From positions 496,001-560,000 of the forward strand of contig NZ_CP039290.1 of the NCBI RefSeq assembly GCF_004798705.1: 64,000 nucleotides of DNA, written 5' to 3'. The notes beneath the pieces are model-generated. The model made no database searches. It was not told the DNA's origin and saw only the letters and a list, made by a program, of their open reading frames with translations. How positions within the stretch are numbered: position 1 is the first letter of the stretch; each line of letters opens with the position of its first letter. The translations under genes were made by a program, and so were the position numbers. Below, piece by piece: positions 20,203-29,363 of the stretch. The stretch comes from Arthrobacter sp. PAMC25564. GTDB taxonomy: Bacteria; Actinomycetota; Actinomycetes; Actinomycetales; Micrococcaceae.

Positions 20203-20368
20203 GGGGCAAGTCTGCCACGGCAGCGCGCAACGCCCTATGGCCCGGGCTCCGCTGCGGACTAAGATGTGAAGTGGCCCTGGATGCAGGCCTTGCGCTCAAC
20301 CGCATATTTGCGTCCCGTGTGCCTCCGGCCTGTCCCCCATGGTGCCGGAGGCACCTCCGCGAAAACCC

Positions 20369-20974
20369 TTAGACGGTGCGGACGACGTCCTCGTAAGCAA
20401 ACTTCGGCTTGGCCTCACCCCACGCGTCCACACCGGGCAGGCCGATGTTGACCACGAGGAAGCTCTTCTGGCTGCCGTCGGGGAAGAAAGCGGCGTCAAT
20501 CGCGGGGAAGTCCGCCCCCGTCATGGGACCGGCGGCGAATCCGAGGGAGCGGACGGCGAGGATGAAGTAGCCGGCCTGCAGGTGGGCGTTGTTGTTGCCG
20601 GTGGCGGCGGCGAGGTCCGGAGCGGCATCGTACATGGCCTTGGGCGCGTTGTAGCCGGGGAGGAAGCTGTCCCACTGTTCCTGCCAGGACGTGTCGTAGC
20701 TGAGGACCGCCACGAGCGGCGCGGACGCCGTCTTGGCACGGTTGCCGTTGGAGAGGGTGCCCACGAGGGTGGCGCGGGCCGCCTCAGAGCGGACGTAGGT
20801 GACGCGCAGCGGCTGCGAGTTGAACGCGGTGGGGCCAAACTTGGTCAGCTCGTAGATGGCGCGCGCCTGCTCGTCCGTAACCTCCCCGGTGAAGGCGTTG
20901 GCAGTGCGGGCTTCGGCAAAGATTGCGTCTACGGCCGCTGCGTCGATTGCTGCTTCGTCATGGGCGATTGTCAT
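20369..20974 (-). CDS. rutE: Malonic semialdehyde reductase, nitroreductase family
   Basis: About 201 residues from ATG 20974 (an ATG at 20980 is also possible; AAGGG precedes both). The sequence ELTKFGPTAFNSQPLR is the nitroreductase FMN-binding segment characteristic of RutE/HadB, followed by LQAGYFILAVRSLGFAAGPM. RutE reduces malonic semialdehyde from pyrimidine breakdown to 3-hydroxypropionate. It is divergent from a uracil permease, which supports a pyrimidine link, though the rest of a rut operon is absent here. Confidence 0.85.
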   Translation of the reverse strand: MTIAHDEAAIDAAAVDAIFAEARTANAFTGEVTDEQARAIYELTKFGPTAFNSQPLRVTYVRSEAARATLVGTLSNGNRAKTASAPLVAVLSYDTSWQEQWDSFLPGYNAPKAMYDAAPDLAAATGNNNAHLQAGYFILAVRSLGFAAGPMTGADFPAIDAAFFPDGSQKSFLVVNIGLPGVDAWGEAKPKFAYEDVVRTV

Positions 20975-20980
20975 TCGCAT

Positions 20981-21211
20981 CCCTTTCGCTGGGCCCGCGC
21001 ATCCGGGTGATGGCTGGCGTTCTGCTTCCATAATTACAACCCCGGCGCCGGTCCTCCACTTCCCGTGTCCGCCCATGACCTTCGGCACATGCCCCTGCAA
21101 GGGACAGGACCGCACAGGACAGGACCGCGCGGGCCGGAACGGGCCGCGCGGTAAAGTTGCTGCGGAAGATTCCTTCCCCGCCCCGCCCTATTCTCTGAAA
21201 GGCTCCCGGCA
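20981..21211. other. Divergent promoter region rutE / uracil permease
   Basis: This 231-bp gap holds both promoters. It contains a short direct repeat of ACAGGAC units at about 21101-21130. A GC-rich hairpin follows at about 21125-21153, where the self-complementary CCGCGCGG occurs on both sides. Neither is assignable to a known regulator. Confidence 0.35.
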
Positions 21212-22567
21212 ATGAGCATGCTCGGTACCAAATGGAAGCTCCACGGCAACGGCAAGTCGATCCGCCCCGGTGAAGTCGTCAAGCCGGACGAGCGCCTTGC
21301 CTGGCCCCTCACCATCGGCGTCGGGATGCAGCACGTTGTCGCCATGTTCGGCGCCACCTTCCTGGTCCCGATCATCACCGGCATGCCGCCCGCCACCACG
21401 CTCTTCTTCTCCGGCATCGGCACACTCCTGTTCCTGGTCATCACGAAGGGCCAGGTGCCGAGCTACCTCGGCTCCAGCTTCGCTTTCATCGCGCCGATAA
21501 TGGCCTCGCAGCACCAGTTCGGCATCCCGGGCGCGCTCGGCGGCGTCGTGCTGGCCGGCGTCGGGCTGGCCCTGATCGGCGCCCTCGTGCAGAAGTTCGG
21601 CGCGGGCTGGATCAACCGGCTGATGCCGCCGATCGTCACGGGCACCATCGTCGCCCTGATCGGCCTCAACCTGGCCCCGGCTGCCAAAAACAACTTCGCC
21701 GCCGCCCCCGTCACGGCCGTGATCACCCTCGCCACGATCATCCTGGTCAGCGTCTTCTTCCGCGGCATCCTGGGCCGGTTGAGCATCCTGGTGGGCGTCG
21801 TGGTGGGCTATATCGTCGCAATGATGCGCGGCGAAGTCGATTTCTCCAAGATGGACGGCGCCGCCTGGATCGGGCTGCCGTACTTCCAGACCCCCGAATT
21901 CCACCTCGGCGTCGTGGGACTCTTCGTGCCGGTCGTGCTGGTGCTCGTCGCAGAGAACATCGGCCATGTGAAGTCCGTGTCCGCCATGACCGGACAGAAC
22001 CTCGACGGAGTCTCCGGACGCGCGCTGATGGCCGACGGCGCGGCCACCGTGCTGGCCGGCTTCGGCGGCGGCTCGGGCACCACGACTTATGCGGAAAACA
22101 TCGGCGTAATGGCCGCCACCAAGGTGTATTCGACGGCGGCCTACTGGGTGGCCGGCATCTTTGCCGTAGTGCTGAGCTTCTCGCCGAAGTTCGGTGAGCT
22201 CATCGCGACCGTTCCGGTTGGCGTGCTGGGCGGCGCGGCCACGATGCTCTACGGCATGATCGGCGTCCTGGGCGTGAAGATCTGGGTCCAGAACAAGGTT
22301 AACTTCTCCAACCCTGTCAACCTCACCACGGCCGCCGTCGCACTGATCATCGGCATCGCGGACTACACCTGGGCCGTCGGCGACCTGACGTTCAACGGCA
22401 TTGCCCTGGGCTCCGCCGCCGCCCTGGTGATCTACCACGGCATGAAGGCCATCGGGAAGGCACGCGGCACGGTGGCCGAGCCCGAGACCGAGGGTTCCGT
22501 CCTGCCTCCCGCGGTCAAGGCTGCAGCGAGCGCCGCGGCGAAGCGCGCGGCCAGGAAGCGCCGCTAG
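21212..22567 (+). CDS. Uracil/xanthine permease (NCS2 family)
   Basis: A 451-residue protein with about 14 membrane segments. It starts with LAWPLTIGVGMQHVVAMFGA, the NCS2 helix 1 pattern of UraA/PyrP proteins, and has the helix 8 VAENIGHVKSV and helix 10 GGSGTTTYAENIGVMA motifs that bind the nucleobase. The length and lack of xanthine-type motifs favour uracil as substrate. The C-terminal tail is rich in Ala, Lys and Arg. It is divergent from rutE, so uptake and salvage of pyrimidine may be linked. Confidence 0.9.
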   Translation: MSMLGTKWKLHGNGKSIRPGEVVKPDERLAWPLTIGVGMQHVVAMFGATFLVPIITGMPPATTLFFSGIGTLLFLVITKGQVPSYLGSSFAFIAPIMASQHQFGIPGALGGVVLAGVGLALIGALVQKFGAGWINRLMPPIVTGTIVALIGLNLAPAAKNNFAAAPVTAVITLATIILVSVFFRGILGRLSILVGVVVGYIVAMMRGEVDFSKMDGAAWIGLPYFQTPEFHLGVVGLFVPVVLVLVAENIGHVKSVSAMTGQNLDGVSGRALMADGAATVLAGFGGGSGTTTYAENIGVMAATKVYSTAAYWVAGIFAVVLSFSPKFGELIATVPVGVLGGAATMLYGMIGVLGVKIWVQNKVNFSNPVNLTTAAVALIIGIADYTWAVGDLTFNGIALGSAAALVIYHGMKAIGKARGTVAEPETEGSVLPPAVKAAASAAAKRAARKRR

Positions 22568-22587
22568 CCTCTGGCCCGCGCCGGACA

Positions 22588-22633
22588 AAAGGCCGGCATC
22601 CTGCCGCTGAAGAGCGACGGGATGCCGGCCTTT
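22588..22633. terminator. Strong bidirectional rho-independent terminator
   Basis: A perfect 14-bp inverted repeat: AAAGGCCGGCATCC (22588-22601) and GGATGCCGGCCTTT (22620-22633), with an 18-nt loop. It sits between the convergent uracil permease and the acidic protein gene. A/T runs at both ends allow termination on either strand. Confidence 0.85.
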
Positions 22634-22669
22634 GTTGTCAGCATGCGGCGGGACGTCCGACGGCGGTGC

Positions 22670-22966
22670 TCAGCCGGCGTCGAAGGATTCCTTGTCGTCG
22701 CTGTCACGGTCCTTCGGCGCCTTGCTGCCAGGAAGGTCGGTGCCGCTTCCGTCGGGCAGGCCGGCCGCGTCCTGGCCGGGCTCCGAGGAGACGGGGCCCT
22801 CTGCGTCTGGCTTCTCCGTGTTGGAGGCGTCCATCTCGGCGTCAGTGGAAGGCACCGCTGCGTCCGGCTTGTTCCCGGCTGCGCCCGGCATCTCCTCTTC
22901 GGGGGTCGGCGTTCCGTAGCCGCCCGGCTCCTCGATGCGGCTTCCTTGCTGGTTCTCCTGCGTCAT
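22670..22966 (-). CDS. Small acidic, disordered hypothetical protein
   Basis: A 98-residue protein from ATG 22966, chosen because AGGAGG lies 8 bp upstream; the frame runs on to 23212 without support. It is rich in Asp, Glu, Gly, Pro and Ala and has no hydrophobic segment or known domain. The C-terminus is SKAPKDRDSDDKESFDAG. It is likely intrinsically disordered and soluble. Function is unknown. It is a single gene converging on the uracil permease. Confidence 0.7.
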   Translation of the reverse strand: MTQENQQGSRIEEPGGYGTPTPEEEMPGAAGNKPDAAVPSTDAEMDASNTEKPDAEGPVSSEPGQDAAGLPDGSGTDLPGSKAPKDRDSDDKESFDAG

Positions 22967-23202
22967 TTCAGTCCTCCTGTGTATGGGTGCCTTCCTCCGG
23001 ACCCGGCGAAGCAGGCCCCTCGGAATGGCCCGGCGAAGCAGACAGTTCCAGCCTACGCGGAAATAGTCAGTAAACTTAGTACCAATGCGTCCCCGGATGC
23101 CCCCGCCCAGCGACGCAGGCGTTCCCGCGGTTCCGCTGGGATAGCATGGACTGGCTCCGGCACACCCGGCACCCCGCCTGCTTCCCGCTCGAAGGATGAC
23201 CC

Positions 23203-24429
23203 ATGACGGCACCGCACCTCGAGGACCGCGTCCGCTCCCGGCTCAACCTCTCCGGCCGCAAGGACCGGGTCGCGCTCGTGGTGGCGCTCGGCATCCTGAG
23301 CGCGGTCAGCCCGATGGCCACGGACATGTACCTGGCGTCCATGCCCCGCATGGCCGAGTACTTCGGGACCTCGGCCACGGCGGTGCAGCTGACCCTGACC
23401 ACCTACATGGTCGGCATGGCACTCGGGCAGTTCCTGCTGGGCCCGGTCTCCGATGTGGTGGGCCGGCGCCGACTCATGGTGGCGGGCAATGTGCTGTTCC
23501 TGCTCAGTTCCCTGGCGGCCGTCCTCTCCCCCAGCATCGAGGTGGTCATCGCGCTGCGCGCGGTCCAGGGCCTGGCCGGCGCCGCGGGCGTGGTGATCGC
23601 CCGGGCCGTGGTCGCCGATATCGCCACCGGGCGGCAGGCAGCGAAACTCTTCTCGGTGCTGGCGACCATCACCTCCTTCGCCCCTGCCGTGGCCCCCCTG
23701 CTCGGCGGGGTCATTGCCACCGTCGCCCCGTGGCAGGCCGTGTTCTACGCGCTCTCCGGGTTCGGCCTGCTGATGCTCGCCTGCTCCCTATTCGTCATCC
23801 CGGAGACGCTGCCGCCGGAAAAGCGCCACCGCGGTGGACTGCGCGCCGTCGTCGGCACCTCCTGGGCGGTCATGCGCACCCCCTCGTTCATGGCCTACGC
23901 CCTGACCTTCGGTTTCGCGTTCGGCTCCCTGTTCTCCTACATCTCCGCTTCCTCGTTCGTGGTGCAGAACGTGCTGGGCTTCTCCGCCCTGGGCTACTCC
24001 GTGATCTTCGCCGTAAACGCGGGCGGCTCCATCCTCGGGGCCATCGTCAATACCCGGCTGCTCGACCGCATCGAGCCCGGCACCATCCTGCGCACGGCGG
24101 TCGTGATCGTGGGTGCGGTCAACGTCGCGGGCCTCGGTCTCGTCCTGGCCGGGATCACCGGCTGGCCCACGCTGGTACACCTTTTCGTCAGCCAGTCCTG
24201 CCTGGGTTTCGTCTTCGGCAACGCCGTGGGCCTCGCCCAGGGGCGGGCCCCGGGGCGGGCCGGCGCGGGCTCGGCGGTGCTGGGCCTGGTCCAGTTCATC
24301 TTCGGAGGCCTCGTGAGCCCGCTGACCGGACTGGCCGGCCAGCAGTCGGCGGTGCCGATGGCCATCTCCATGGCAGTATGCTCGGCCCTGGCCGTGGCGG
24401 CCGCGCTGTCCGCCCGCCGCCTGGCCTGA
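23203..24429 (+). CDS. Bcr/CflA-family multidrug efflux MFS transporter
   Basis: A 408-residue, 12-helix MFS protein. Helix 1 has the DHA1 Bcr pattern SPMATDMYLASMPRMAEYF, and loop 2-3 has GPVSDVVGRRRLM. Members export drugs, or sulfonamide, bicyclomycin or cysteine, by proton antiport. Its ATG follows a GAAGGATGACC leader. It is followed 51 bp later by a small membrane protein on the same strand. Confidence 0.9.
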   Translation: MTAPHLEDRVRSRLNLSGRKDRVALVVALGILSAVSPMATDMYLASMPRMAEYFGTSATAVQLTLTTYMVGMALGQFLLGPVSDVVGRRRLMVAGNVLFLLSSLAAVLSPSIEVVIALRAVQGLAGAAGVVIARAVVADIATGRQAAKLFSVLATITSFAPAVAPLLGGVIATVAPWQAVFYALSGFGLLMLACSLFVIPETLPPEKRHRGGLRAVVGTSWAVMRTPSFMAYALTFGFAFGSLFSYISASSFVVQNVLGFSALGYSVIFAVNAGGSILGAIVNTRLLDRIEPGTILRTAVVIVGAVNVAGLGLVLAGITGWPTLVHLFVSQSCLGFVFGNAVGLAQGRAPGRAGAGSAVLGLVQFIFGGLVSPLTGLAGQQSAVPMAISMAVCSALAVAAALSARRLA

Positions 24430-24480
24430 GAGTAGACTGCCGTCCCATAGACCGGTTCTGCCCCGCCCGGAGGTGTGCCA

Positions 24481-24969
24481 GTGTCCCATACGGAGGAGTC
24501 CGCCGACGACGGGCGGCATGAGTCGGTCGAAGAGCAGCTGGACCGCAACTGGCTCGAACTGCTCCAGGAGCTCCGCGTCCTGCAGACCGGGGTGCAGATC
24601 CTCGCGGGCTTTCTCCTGACGTTGCCGTTCCAGTCGAGGTTCGAGACCCTGGACCGCTTCGAGACAACGCTCTATCTCGCCAACGTCGTCCTGGCCGCGC
24701 TTACCACGGCCCTAATCCTGCTGCCGGTGAGTGTGCACCGGCGGCTGTTCAGGATGCACCTGAAATCCACGCTGGTGTCCAGCGCGGACAGGATCGCGAA
24801 GGTGGCGCTGGCCGGCGTCGGCCTGCTCAGCGTGGGCACCTCGGCCCTGGTCTTCGACGTCGCAGCCGGACGGACTGCAGGGCTCACCGCCGGCGCGGCA
24901 TTGCTGGCCGTGCTCCTGGTCCTGCTGGTCTATCTCCCGGCCAGGCTCCGCCGGCAGGCACGAAAGTGA
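24481..24969 (+). CDS. DUF6328-family membrane protein
   Basis: About 162 residues from GTG 24481, which has GGAGG with 7-bp spacing; a GTG at 24475 is in the same frame but too close to that site. The N-terminal 40 residues are acidic (NWLELLQELRVLQTGVQILA) and precede four transmembrane helices arranged as two hairpins. This matches DUF6328, common in actinobacteria and without known function. It may be co-transcribed with the upstream exporter. Confidence 0.75.
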   Translation: MSHTEESADDGRHESVEEQLDRNWLELLQELRVLQTGVQILAGFLLTLPFQSRFETLDRFETTLYLANVVLAALTTALILLPVSVHRRLFRMHLKSTLVSSADRIAKVALAGVGLLSVGTSALVFDVAAGRTAGLTAGAALLAVLLVLLVYLPARLRRQARK

Positions 24970-24996
24970 CCAAGGCATCGCAGGCCGGGCGCGCCC

Positions 24997-26121
24997 TTAG
25001 GCCCCTTCGAGCACCTGGCTGGTCGCCCGGCTGAGGTACTTCGCGGCGTTCGCGAGGGCATCGTCCGGGCTCCCGGCCAGGTCCAGCAACTGCGCCGCCG
25101 CCACCACGCCATGCCCGGCAAGCTCCTCCGGTGTGACCAGTATCCGTCCGGCGACCACGATCACCGGGATGCCGCGTTCCTGCGCTGCATCGGCGAGGGC
25201 AATCGGTGCCTTGCCGGTCAGGGACTGGGAATCCAGGGATCCCTCACCGGTGATCACGAGGTCCGCCCCGGCGAGCCTGGCAGCGAGGCCGGTGAGACCT
25301 GCCACCAGCTGGAACCCGCCTTCCAGGGCGGCGTTGGTGAAGGCCAGGAACGACGCCGGGAAGCCACCGGCCGCTCCGGCACCGGGGATGTTGACGTCCC
25401 GGCCGGTGGCCTGGCGCAGGACCGAGGCCCAGTTCCGCAGTCCCGCGTCGAGCAGATCCACGGCGTCCTCGTCGGCACCCTTCTGGGGAGCGAACACCTG
25501 CGCTGCCCCGTCGCTGCCGAAAAGCGGGTTCTGCACATCCACGGCGATCCGGAACTTCACGGCGGACAGCCGGGGATCGAGGCCGCCGGCATCCACGGAC
25601 ACTACATCCGCCAGCGAACCGCCGCCCAGGGGAACGACGTTGCCGGCGGCGTCCAGAGGCGTGAGCCCCAGCGCGCGGAGGGCGCCGCTGCCGCCGTCGC
25701 TCATGGCCGAGCCGCCCAGGCCCAGCACGATCTCCGTGGCGCCGGCGTCCAGCGCCGCGGCGATCAGCTGCCCGCAGCCGTAGCTGTGGGCGCGCAGGGC
25801 GTTGGCCGGTGTGGGTTCCATGTGCGCCAGGCCGGATGCCTGCGCCGTTTCAATCACCGCGGTGGCCCCGCCGAACGCGTCCTTGCGGATGGCCCAGGCG
25901 GCGCCGACCGGAGCCAGGATCGGGCCGACGACGGCGTTGAGCCGCTCCTCGTACCCGGCGGCGACGGCTGCCGCCAGGGTTCCTTCGCCGCCGTCGGCCA
26001 CGGGAAACTGGATGGCCTCGGCGTCGGGATAGACCCGGAGGGCGCCTTCGGCGATGGCGGAGGCGGCTTCGGCGGCGGTGAGGGAGCCCTTGAACTTGTC
26101 CGGGGCGATGAGGATGCGCAT
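24997..26121 (-). CDS. Glycerate kinase (GK-I, GlxK/GarK type)
   Basis: About 374 residues from ATG 26121 (MRILIAPDKFKGSL); an upstream in-frame start at 26175 lacks support. APDKFKGSLTAAEAA at the N-terminus, GLGGSAMSDGGSGALRALG in the middle and DLVITGEGSLDSQSLTGKAP near the C-terminus are the family's signature blocks. It phosphorylates D-glycerate to 2-phosphoglycerate, closing the glyoxylate/tartronate route into glycolysis. It follows the GDPD gene by 44 bp on the same strand. Confidence 0.93.
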   Translation of the reverse strand: MRILIAPDKFKGSLTAAEAASAIAEGALRVYPDAEAIQFPVADGGEGTLAAAVAAGYEERLNAVVGPILAPVGAAWAIRKDAFGGATAVIETAQASGLAHMEPTPANALRAHSYGCGQLIAAALDAGATEIVLGLGGSAMSDGGSGALRALGLTPLDAAGNVVPLGGGSLADVVSVDAGGLDPRLSAVKFRIAVDVQNPLFGSDGAAQVFAPQKGADEDAVDLLDAGLRNWASVLRQATGRDVNIPGAGAAGGFPASFLAFTNAALEGGFQLVAGLTGLAARLAGADLVITGEGSLDSQSLTGKAPIALADAAQERGIPVIVVAGRILVTPEELAGHGVVAAAQLLDLAGSPDDALANAAKYLSRATSQVLEGA

Positions 26122-26165
26122 GGCACTATCCTGCCAGCCGGGGCCGACAGCGGCTGCCATGGTGC

Positions 26166-26975
26166 TCAGTCCCACAGCCCGCGCTCCTGCAGGACCTCCT
26201 TGAGCAGGTCCGCGCGGTCGGTGACGATCCCGTCGACGCCGAGGTCGAGCAAGCGGTGCATTTCCGCGGTCTCGTTGATGGTCCAGACATGGACCTGCAG
26301 GCCGTGCCGGTGCGCGCGGCGGACCAGGCCCGGCGTCACCACCGTCACGGCGCCGTAGCGGACCGGGACCTGCAGGGCGTGGACACCGCGGAGCGCCCGC
26401 CCCGCCACGAGCCGCAGCAGCGGCGCCGGCAGCACCGGCCCCAGCAGAACGAACAGCGCGTTGGAGACGATGCCGCCCGAGCCGGCGGCGGGCCGGCTCA
26501 GCTGCCTGAGCACGGCGCGGCGACGGCGGTCCGAAAAGCTGGCGATCAGCACCCGGTCGTGTAGCCCGTACCGTTCGATCGCTGCGGCCAGGGGTGCCAC
26601 CGAGCCCCAGTCCTTGACGTCGAGGTTGAGCCGGACCTCAGGAAAGGCCGTGATCAGCTCCTCGAACAGCGGGATCGGCTCCGCGCCGTTGATCCGCGCG
26701 AGCGCGACCGTCTCCGCGGACAGTTCCGAGATCCTGCCCCGTCCGTCCGTGACCCGGTCCAGGGTTTCGTCATGGAAGAGCAGCAGGACGCCGTCGGCCG
26801 TGGTGTGGACGTCCGTCTCCAGGTGCCGGAACCCCAGCTCGACGGCGGCGCGGAACGCGGCCATCGAGTTTTCCAGGCCGTCCCGGGAGAAGCCGCGGTG
26901 TGCCATCGCGAGGGGCGCCGCGGGGCCCTCATCATTCAAGCCGCCGGCCGCGAAGAAGGGATGCGGATCGCTCAC
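26166..26975 (-). CDS. Glycerophosphodiester phosphodiesterase
   Basis: About 269 residues. The GDPD catalytic motifs AHRGFSRDGLENSMAAF, HLETDVHTTADG and LFHDETLDRVTDG (HR, E-D, HD) lie in the first 90 residues, and VWTINETAEMHRLLDLGVDG in the C-terminal part. It hydrolyses glycerophosphodiesters to glycerol 3-phosphate and an alcohol. The start is uncertain: GTG 26975 has AGGA too close, and the frame stays open to 27314. It is likely co-transcribed with the glycerate kinase. Confidence 0.88.
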   Translation of the reverse strand: MSDPHPFFAAGGLNDEGPAAPLAMAHRGFSRDGLENSMAAFRAAVELGFRHLETDVHTTADGVLLLFHDETLDRVTDGRGRISELSAETVALARINGAEPIPLFEELITAFPEVRLNLDVKDWGSVAPLAAAIERYGLHDRVLIASFSDRRRRAVLRQLSRPAAGSGGIVSNALFVLLGPVLPAPLLRLVAGRALRGVHALQVPVRYGAVTVVTPGLVRRAHRHGLQVHVWTINETAEMHRLLDLGVDGIVTDRADLLKEVLQERGLWD

Positions 26976-27051
26976 TCCTGAAGCGTACCGGAGCCCCGCC
27001 TGCCGGAGCCGGAGCCCCGGTCCGGCTCCGGCTTCGACTCCTTGGGCGGAA

Positions 27052-27300
27052 TCAGGAGGGGTTCGGGAGGATGTCCACGCCGTCGCTGCAGTGCAGCAGG
27101 GTGCGGCCGCGGCCGCCGTCGAGGTCCACCCAGACGGCGGTGTGGTCCGAGGTGACGGCGGCCACCAGGCCAGTGGCTTCATAGCCGGGCAAGAGCCGGA
27201 CCCGGACCCGGTCACCCTGGCGCAGGCTCTTCCAGTGCTCGTCCGGATCCACCCGGCGCAGAGGCTGCTCGTCCCTGTTTTCCATACGGTACCTGGCCAT
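27052..27300 (-). CDS. Small hypothetical protein with an SH3-like RNA/ligand fold pattern
   Basis: An 82-residue protein from ATG 27300, favoured over TTG 27321 because GGGGA lies 5-6 bp upstream. The segment QGDRVRVRLLPGYEATGLVAAVTSDHTAVWVDL has the alternating beta pattern of KOW/SH3-like barrels. The N-terminus is charged. I do not recognise a named family. It lies upstream of GDPD on the same strand (76-bp gap). Confidence 0.6.
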   Translation of the reverse strand: MARYRMENRDEQPLRRVDPDEHWKSLRQGDRVRVRLLPGYEATGLVAAVTSDHTAVWVDLDGGRGRTLLHCSDGVDILPNPS

Positions 27301-27414
27301 GATTTCCCCACCATTGCTCAATAAACCCGTCGCGAAGCTTCAGCGTAGGAGGCCAAGGTGAACGGCAGTTGACGGGCCGCCGGGAAACGGGTGGCGGCCC
27401 GTCAGCGGGGAGGA

Positions 27415-28233
27415 TCAGGGAAGCCGGACGCCCCGGGCAGCGAGTTTGGCCTCAAGGATCTGGGCCACGCCGTCGTCGTCGAAATGCGGGGCCTGCTGGC
27501 CGGCGGCGCGGATGGCCTCCGGGTGGCCGCTGGCCATCGCATAGCCGTCGCCGGCCCAGCGCAGCATCTCGATGTCGTTGGGCATGTCCCCGAATGCCAC
27601 CACGTCGCCGGCCCCGATGCCCAGCGACGCGGCATATTCGGCGAGGGTGACGGCCTTGTTCACACCGGGGAGGGAGAGTTCCAGAAGCGCCATGTTCGGC
27701 GCCGAGTGGGTGGCCGCTGCCAGGTGTGCGACGGCAGGGGTCACCTCGGCCAGGAAATCATCCGCGGTCCCCTCGCGGACGATTGCCAGGAACTTCACAA
27801 CGGAATCCGCGGCGGTCAGCGTGGTGTGCAGCGCTGCAGGCGTGTACTCGGCGAGCAGGCGGCCGGAGCCGTTCTCGATGAACCCCGGTTCCAGGTGGAA
27901 GCCGGTCAGGGTTTCGGCGGCGAACAGTGCCGCGGGGCGAAGCCGTCGGATGATGCGGCGCGCCTCGAACACGGCGTCCAGTTCCAGGGCCCGGGCCGAT
28001 ACCATCCGGTCCGCCTCGAGGTCCCATACCACCGCACCGTTGGAGCAGATCACGGTTCCGGTGTGGCCCAGCTGCTCGCGCAGGGGGTTCAGCCAGCGCG
28101 GCGGGCGCCCGGTCACAAAGACCAGTTCGACCCCGGCGTCGCGGCAGGCCTGGAACGCCCGGACAGTGCGGGCACTGATCTTGCCGTCGTGGCCGAGGAT
28201 CGTTCCGTCAATGTCACTTGCTACGAGCCGCAT
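27415..28233 (-). CDS. HAD-superfamily hydrolase (Cof type)
   Basis: A 272-residue protein with HAD motif I DIDGT at residues 7-11, motif II FVTGRPP near residue 40 and the motif III/IV block GDVVAFGDMPNDIEML near residue 215. The C2B cap lies between motifs II and III. Such proteins dephosphorylate sugar phosphates or FMN-like substrates; the exact one is unknown. ATG at 28233. Confidence 0.9.
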   Translation of the reverse strand: MRLVASDIDGTILGHDGKISARTVRAFQACRDAGVELVFVTGRPPRWLNPLREQLGHTGTVICSNGAVVWDLEADRMVSARALELDAVFEARRIIRRLRPAALFAAETLTGFHLEPGFIENGSGRLLAEYTPAALHTTLTAADSVVKFLAIVREGTADDFLAEVTPAVAHLAAATHSAPNMALLELSLPGVNKAVTLAEYAASLGIGAGDVVAFGDMPNDIEMLRWAGDGYAMASGHPEAIRAAGQQAPHFDDDGVAQILEAKLAARGVRLP

Positions 28234-28327
28234 ACTGCCAGTCTACGTTGGCTTGTCGGGGCGGATTCCCGGCCCGCTCCGGTCTGCGCTGCGTCCGGCT
28301 CGCGGGCCGACGGCCGCAGGGTGCGGC

Positions 28328-29332
28328 TCAGACGTCGATCGTGACGACGGCGCGTTCCCCGCCCGAGTCCGCCCGCGCCCCGGTTTCGGAACTGACGGCC
28401 CGCGAGACGCAGCAGCACATCTTCGCCGCGGCGTGCTGCTGGCGCTCACTGTAGAAGACGTCGCGGTGGTCGATGGAACCCTGCAGGCCCAGCAACCGCA
28501 CTTCGCAGAGCCCGCACTCACCCTTGCGGCAGTCGAACATCATGTCGACGCCGGCATCCTCGAGGGCCTCCAGCATGGACTTCCCGGGACCCACAGTCGC
28601 CTCGACGCCCAGGCGCGGCACGCGGACGAGGAATTCCTCCGGGTCGAACCAGCCGCTGTTGCCGAAGGTCTCGTACCGGAGGTTCGGCATGCTGAGCCCG
28701 AGCGTGTCCCAGCCGCGCTTGACGGCATCCATCAGCCGGATCGGACCGCACATATAGAGTTCCGTCTCCGGATCCACCGAAGCTAGCAGCTCATCGACCT
28801 GCAGTGCCGTGCCTTCGTCGTCCACGTGAACGCGAAGTGCGTCGCCGTGGAGCCCCTCCAGCTGGGGCAGGTAGGCCATCGCGTCACGGCTGCGGCCGGA
28901 GTAGACGAGGGTGTAGTCCGCCTTGGTGTTGCGGAGCACGCGGGCCATGTTGACCATCGCGGTGATGCCGATGCCGCCGGCCAGCAGCACGTAACGCGGT
29001 GCGCCCACCCGGAGCGGGAAGTTCTGCAGGGACTGGGTGATCTCAAGCTGGTCCCCGATCTCAAGACCTTGCATGAACACCGAGCCGCCGCGTGATTGCG
29101 GGGTCCGGAAGACGCTAATCGCCACACGCTGGCCGTCCTCGCTGGAATCCACCGCGGAATAGGAGCGCTTGTGCCGTTCGCCGTCGATCGTCACCATCAC
29201 GTCGATGTGCGAGCCGGGCTCCGCCCGCTTGGGCAGGGACTGGGACAGGACCAGGCGGCGGGTCTCCGCGGTGATGGACTCCGCCTCGACGACAGTGCCT
29301 GTCTGCCAGATCTCTAGGTTCGTTGCTGCCAT
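28328..29332 (-). CDS. vanB: Vanillate O-demethylase reductase component (PDR/VanB type)
   Basis: A 334-residue phthalate-dioxygenase-reductase type protein. It has an FMN/FAD domain with KRSYSAVDS, an NAD domain with LLAGGIGITAM and YMCGPIRLM, and a C-terminal plant-type 2Fe-2S domain with CRKGECGLC and a distal Cys. It passes electrons from NAD(P)H to the Rieske oxygenase encoded 31 bp upstream. The pair matches vanA-vanB, though a related methoxy-aromatic could be the substrate. Start ATG has AGAAGAAG upstream. Confidence 0.9.
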   Translation of the reverse strand: MAATNLEIWQTGTVVEAESITAETRRLVLSQSLPKRAEPGSHIDVMVTIDGERHKRSYSAVDSSEDGQRVAISVFRTPQSRGGSVFMQGLEIGDQLEITQSLQNFPLRVGAPRYVLLAGGIGITAMVNMARVLRNTKADYTLVYSGRSRDAMAYLPQLEGLHGDALRVHVDDEGTALQVDELLASVDPETELYMCGPIRLMDAVKRGWDTLGLSMPNLRYETFGNSGWFDPEEFLVRVPRLGVEATVGPGKSMLEALEDAGVDMMFDCRKGECGLCEVRLLGLQGSIDHRDVFYSERQQHAAAKMCCCVSRAVSSETGARADSGGERAVVTIDV

Positions 29333-29363
29333 GGCTTCTTCTAACTTCTCGGTGCCGGTACGG

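Noticed and set aside
21188..22588. A 466-codon minus-strand frame opposite the uracil permease, very rich in Asp, His, Gly and Gln
   Set aside because: Amino-acid makeup is that of an antisense frame; the NCS2 motifs on the plus strand settle the call.
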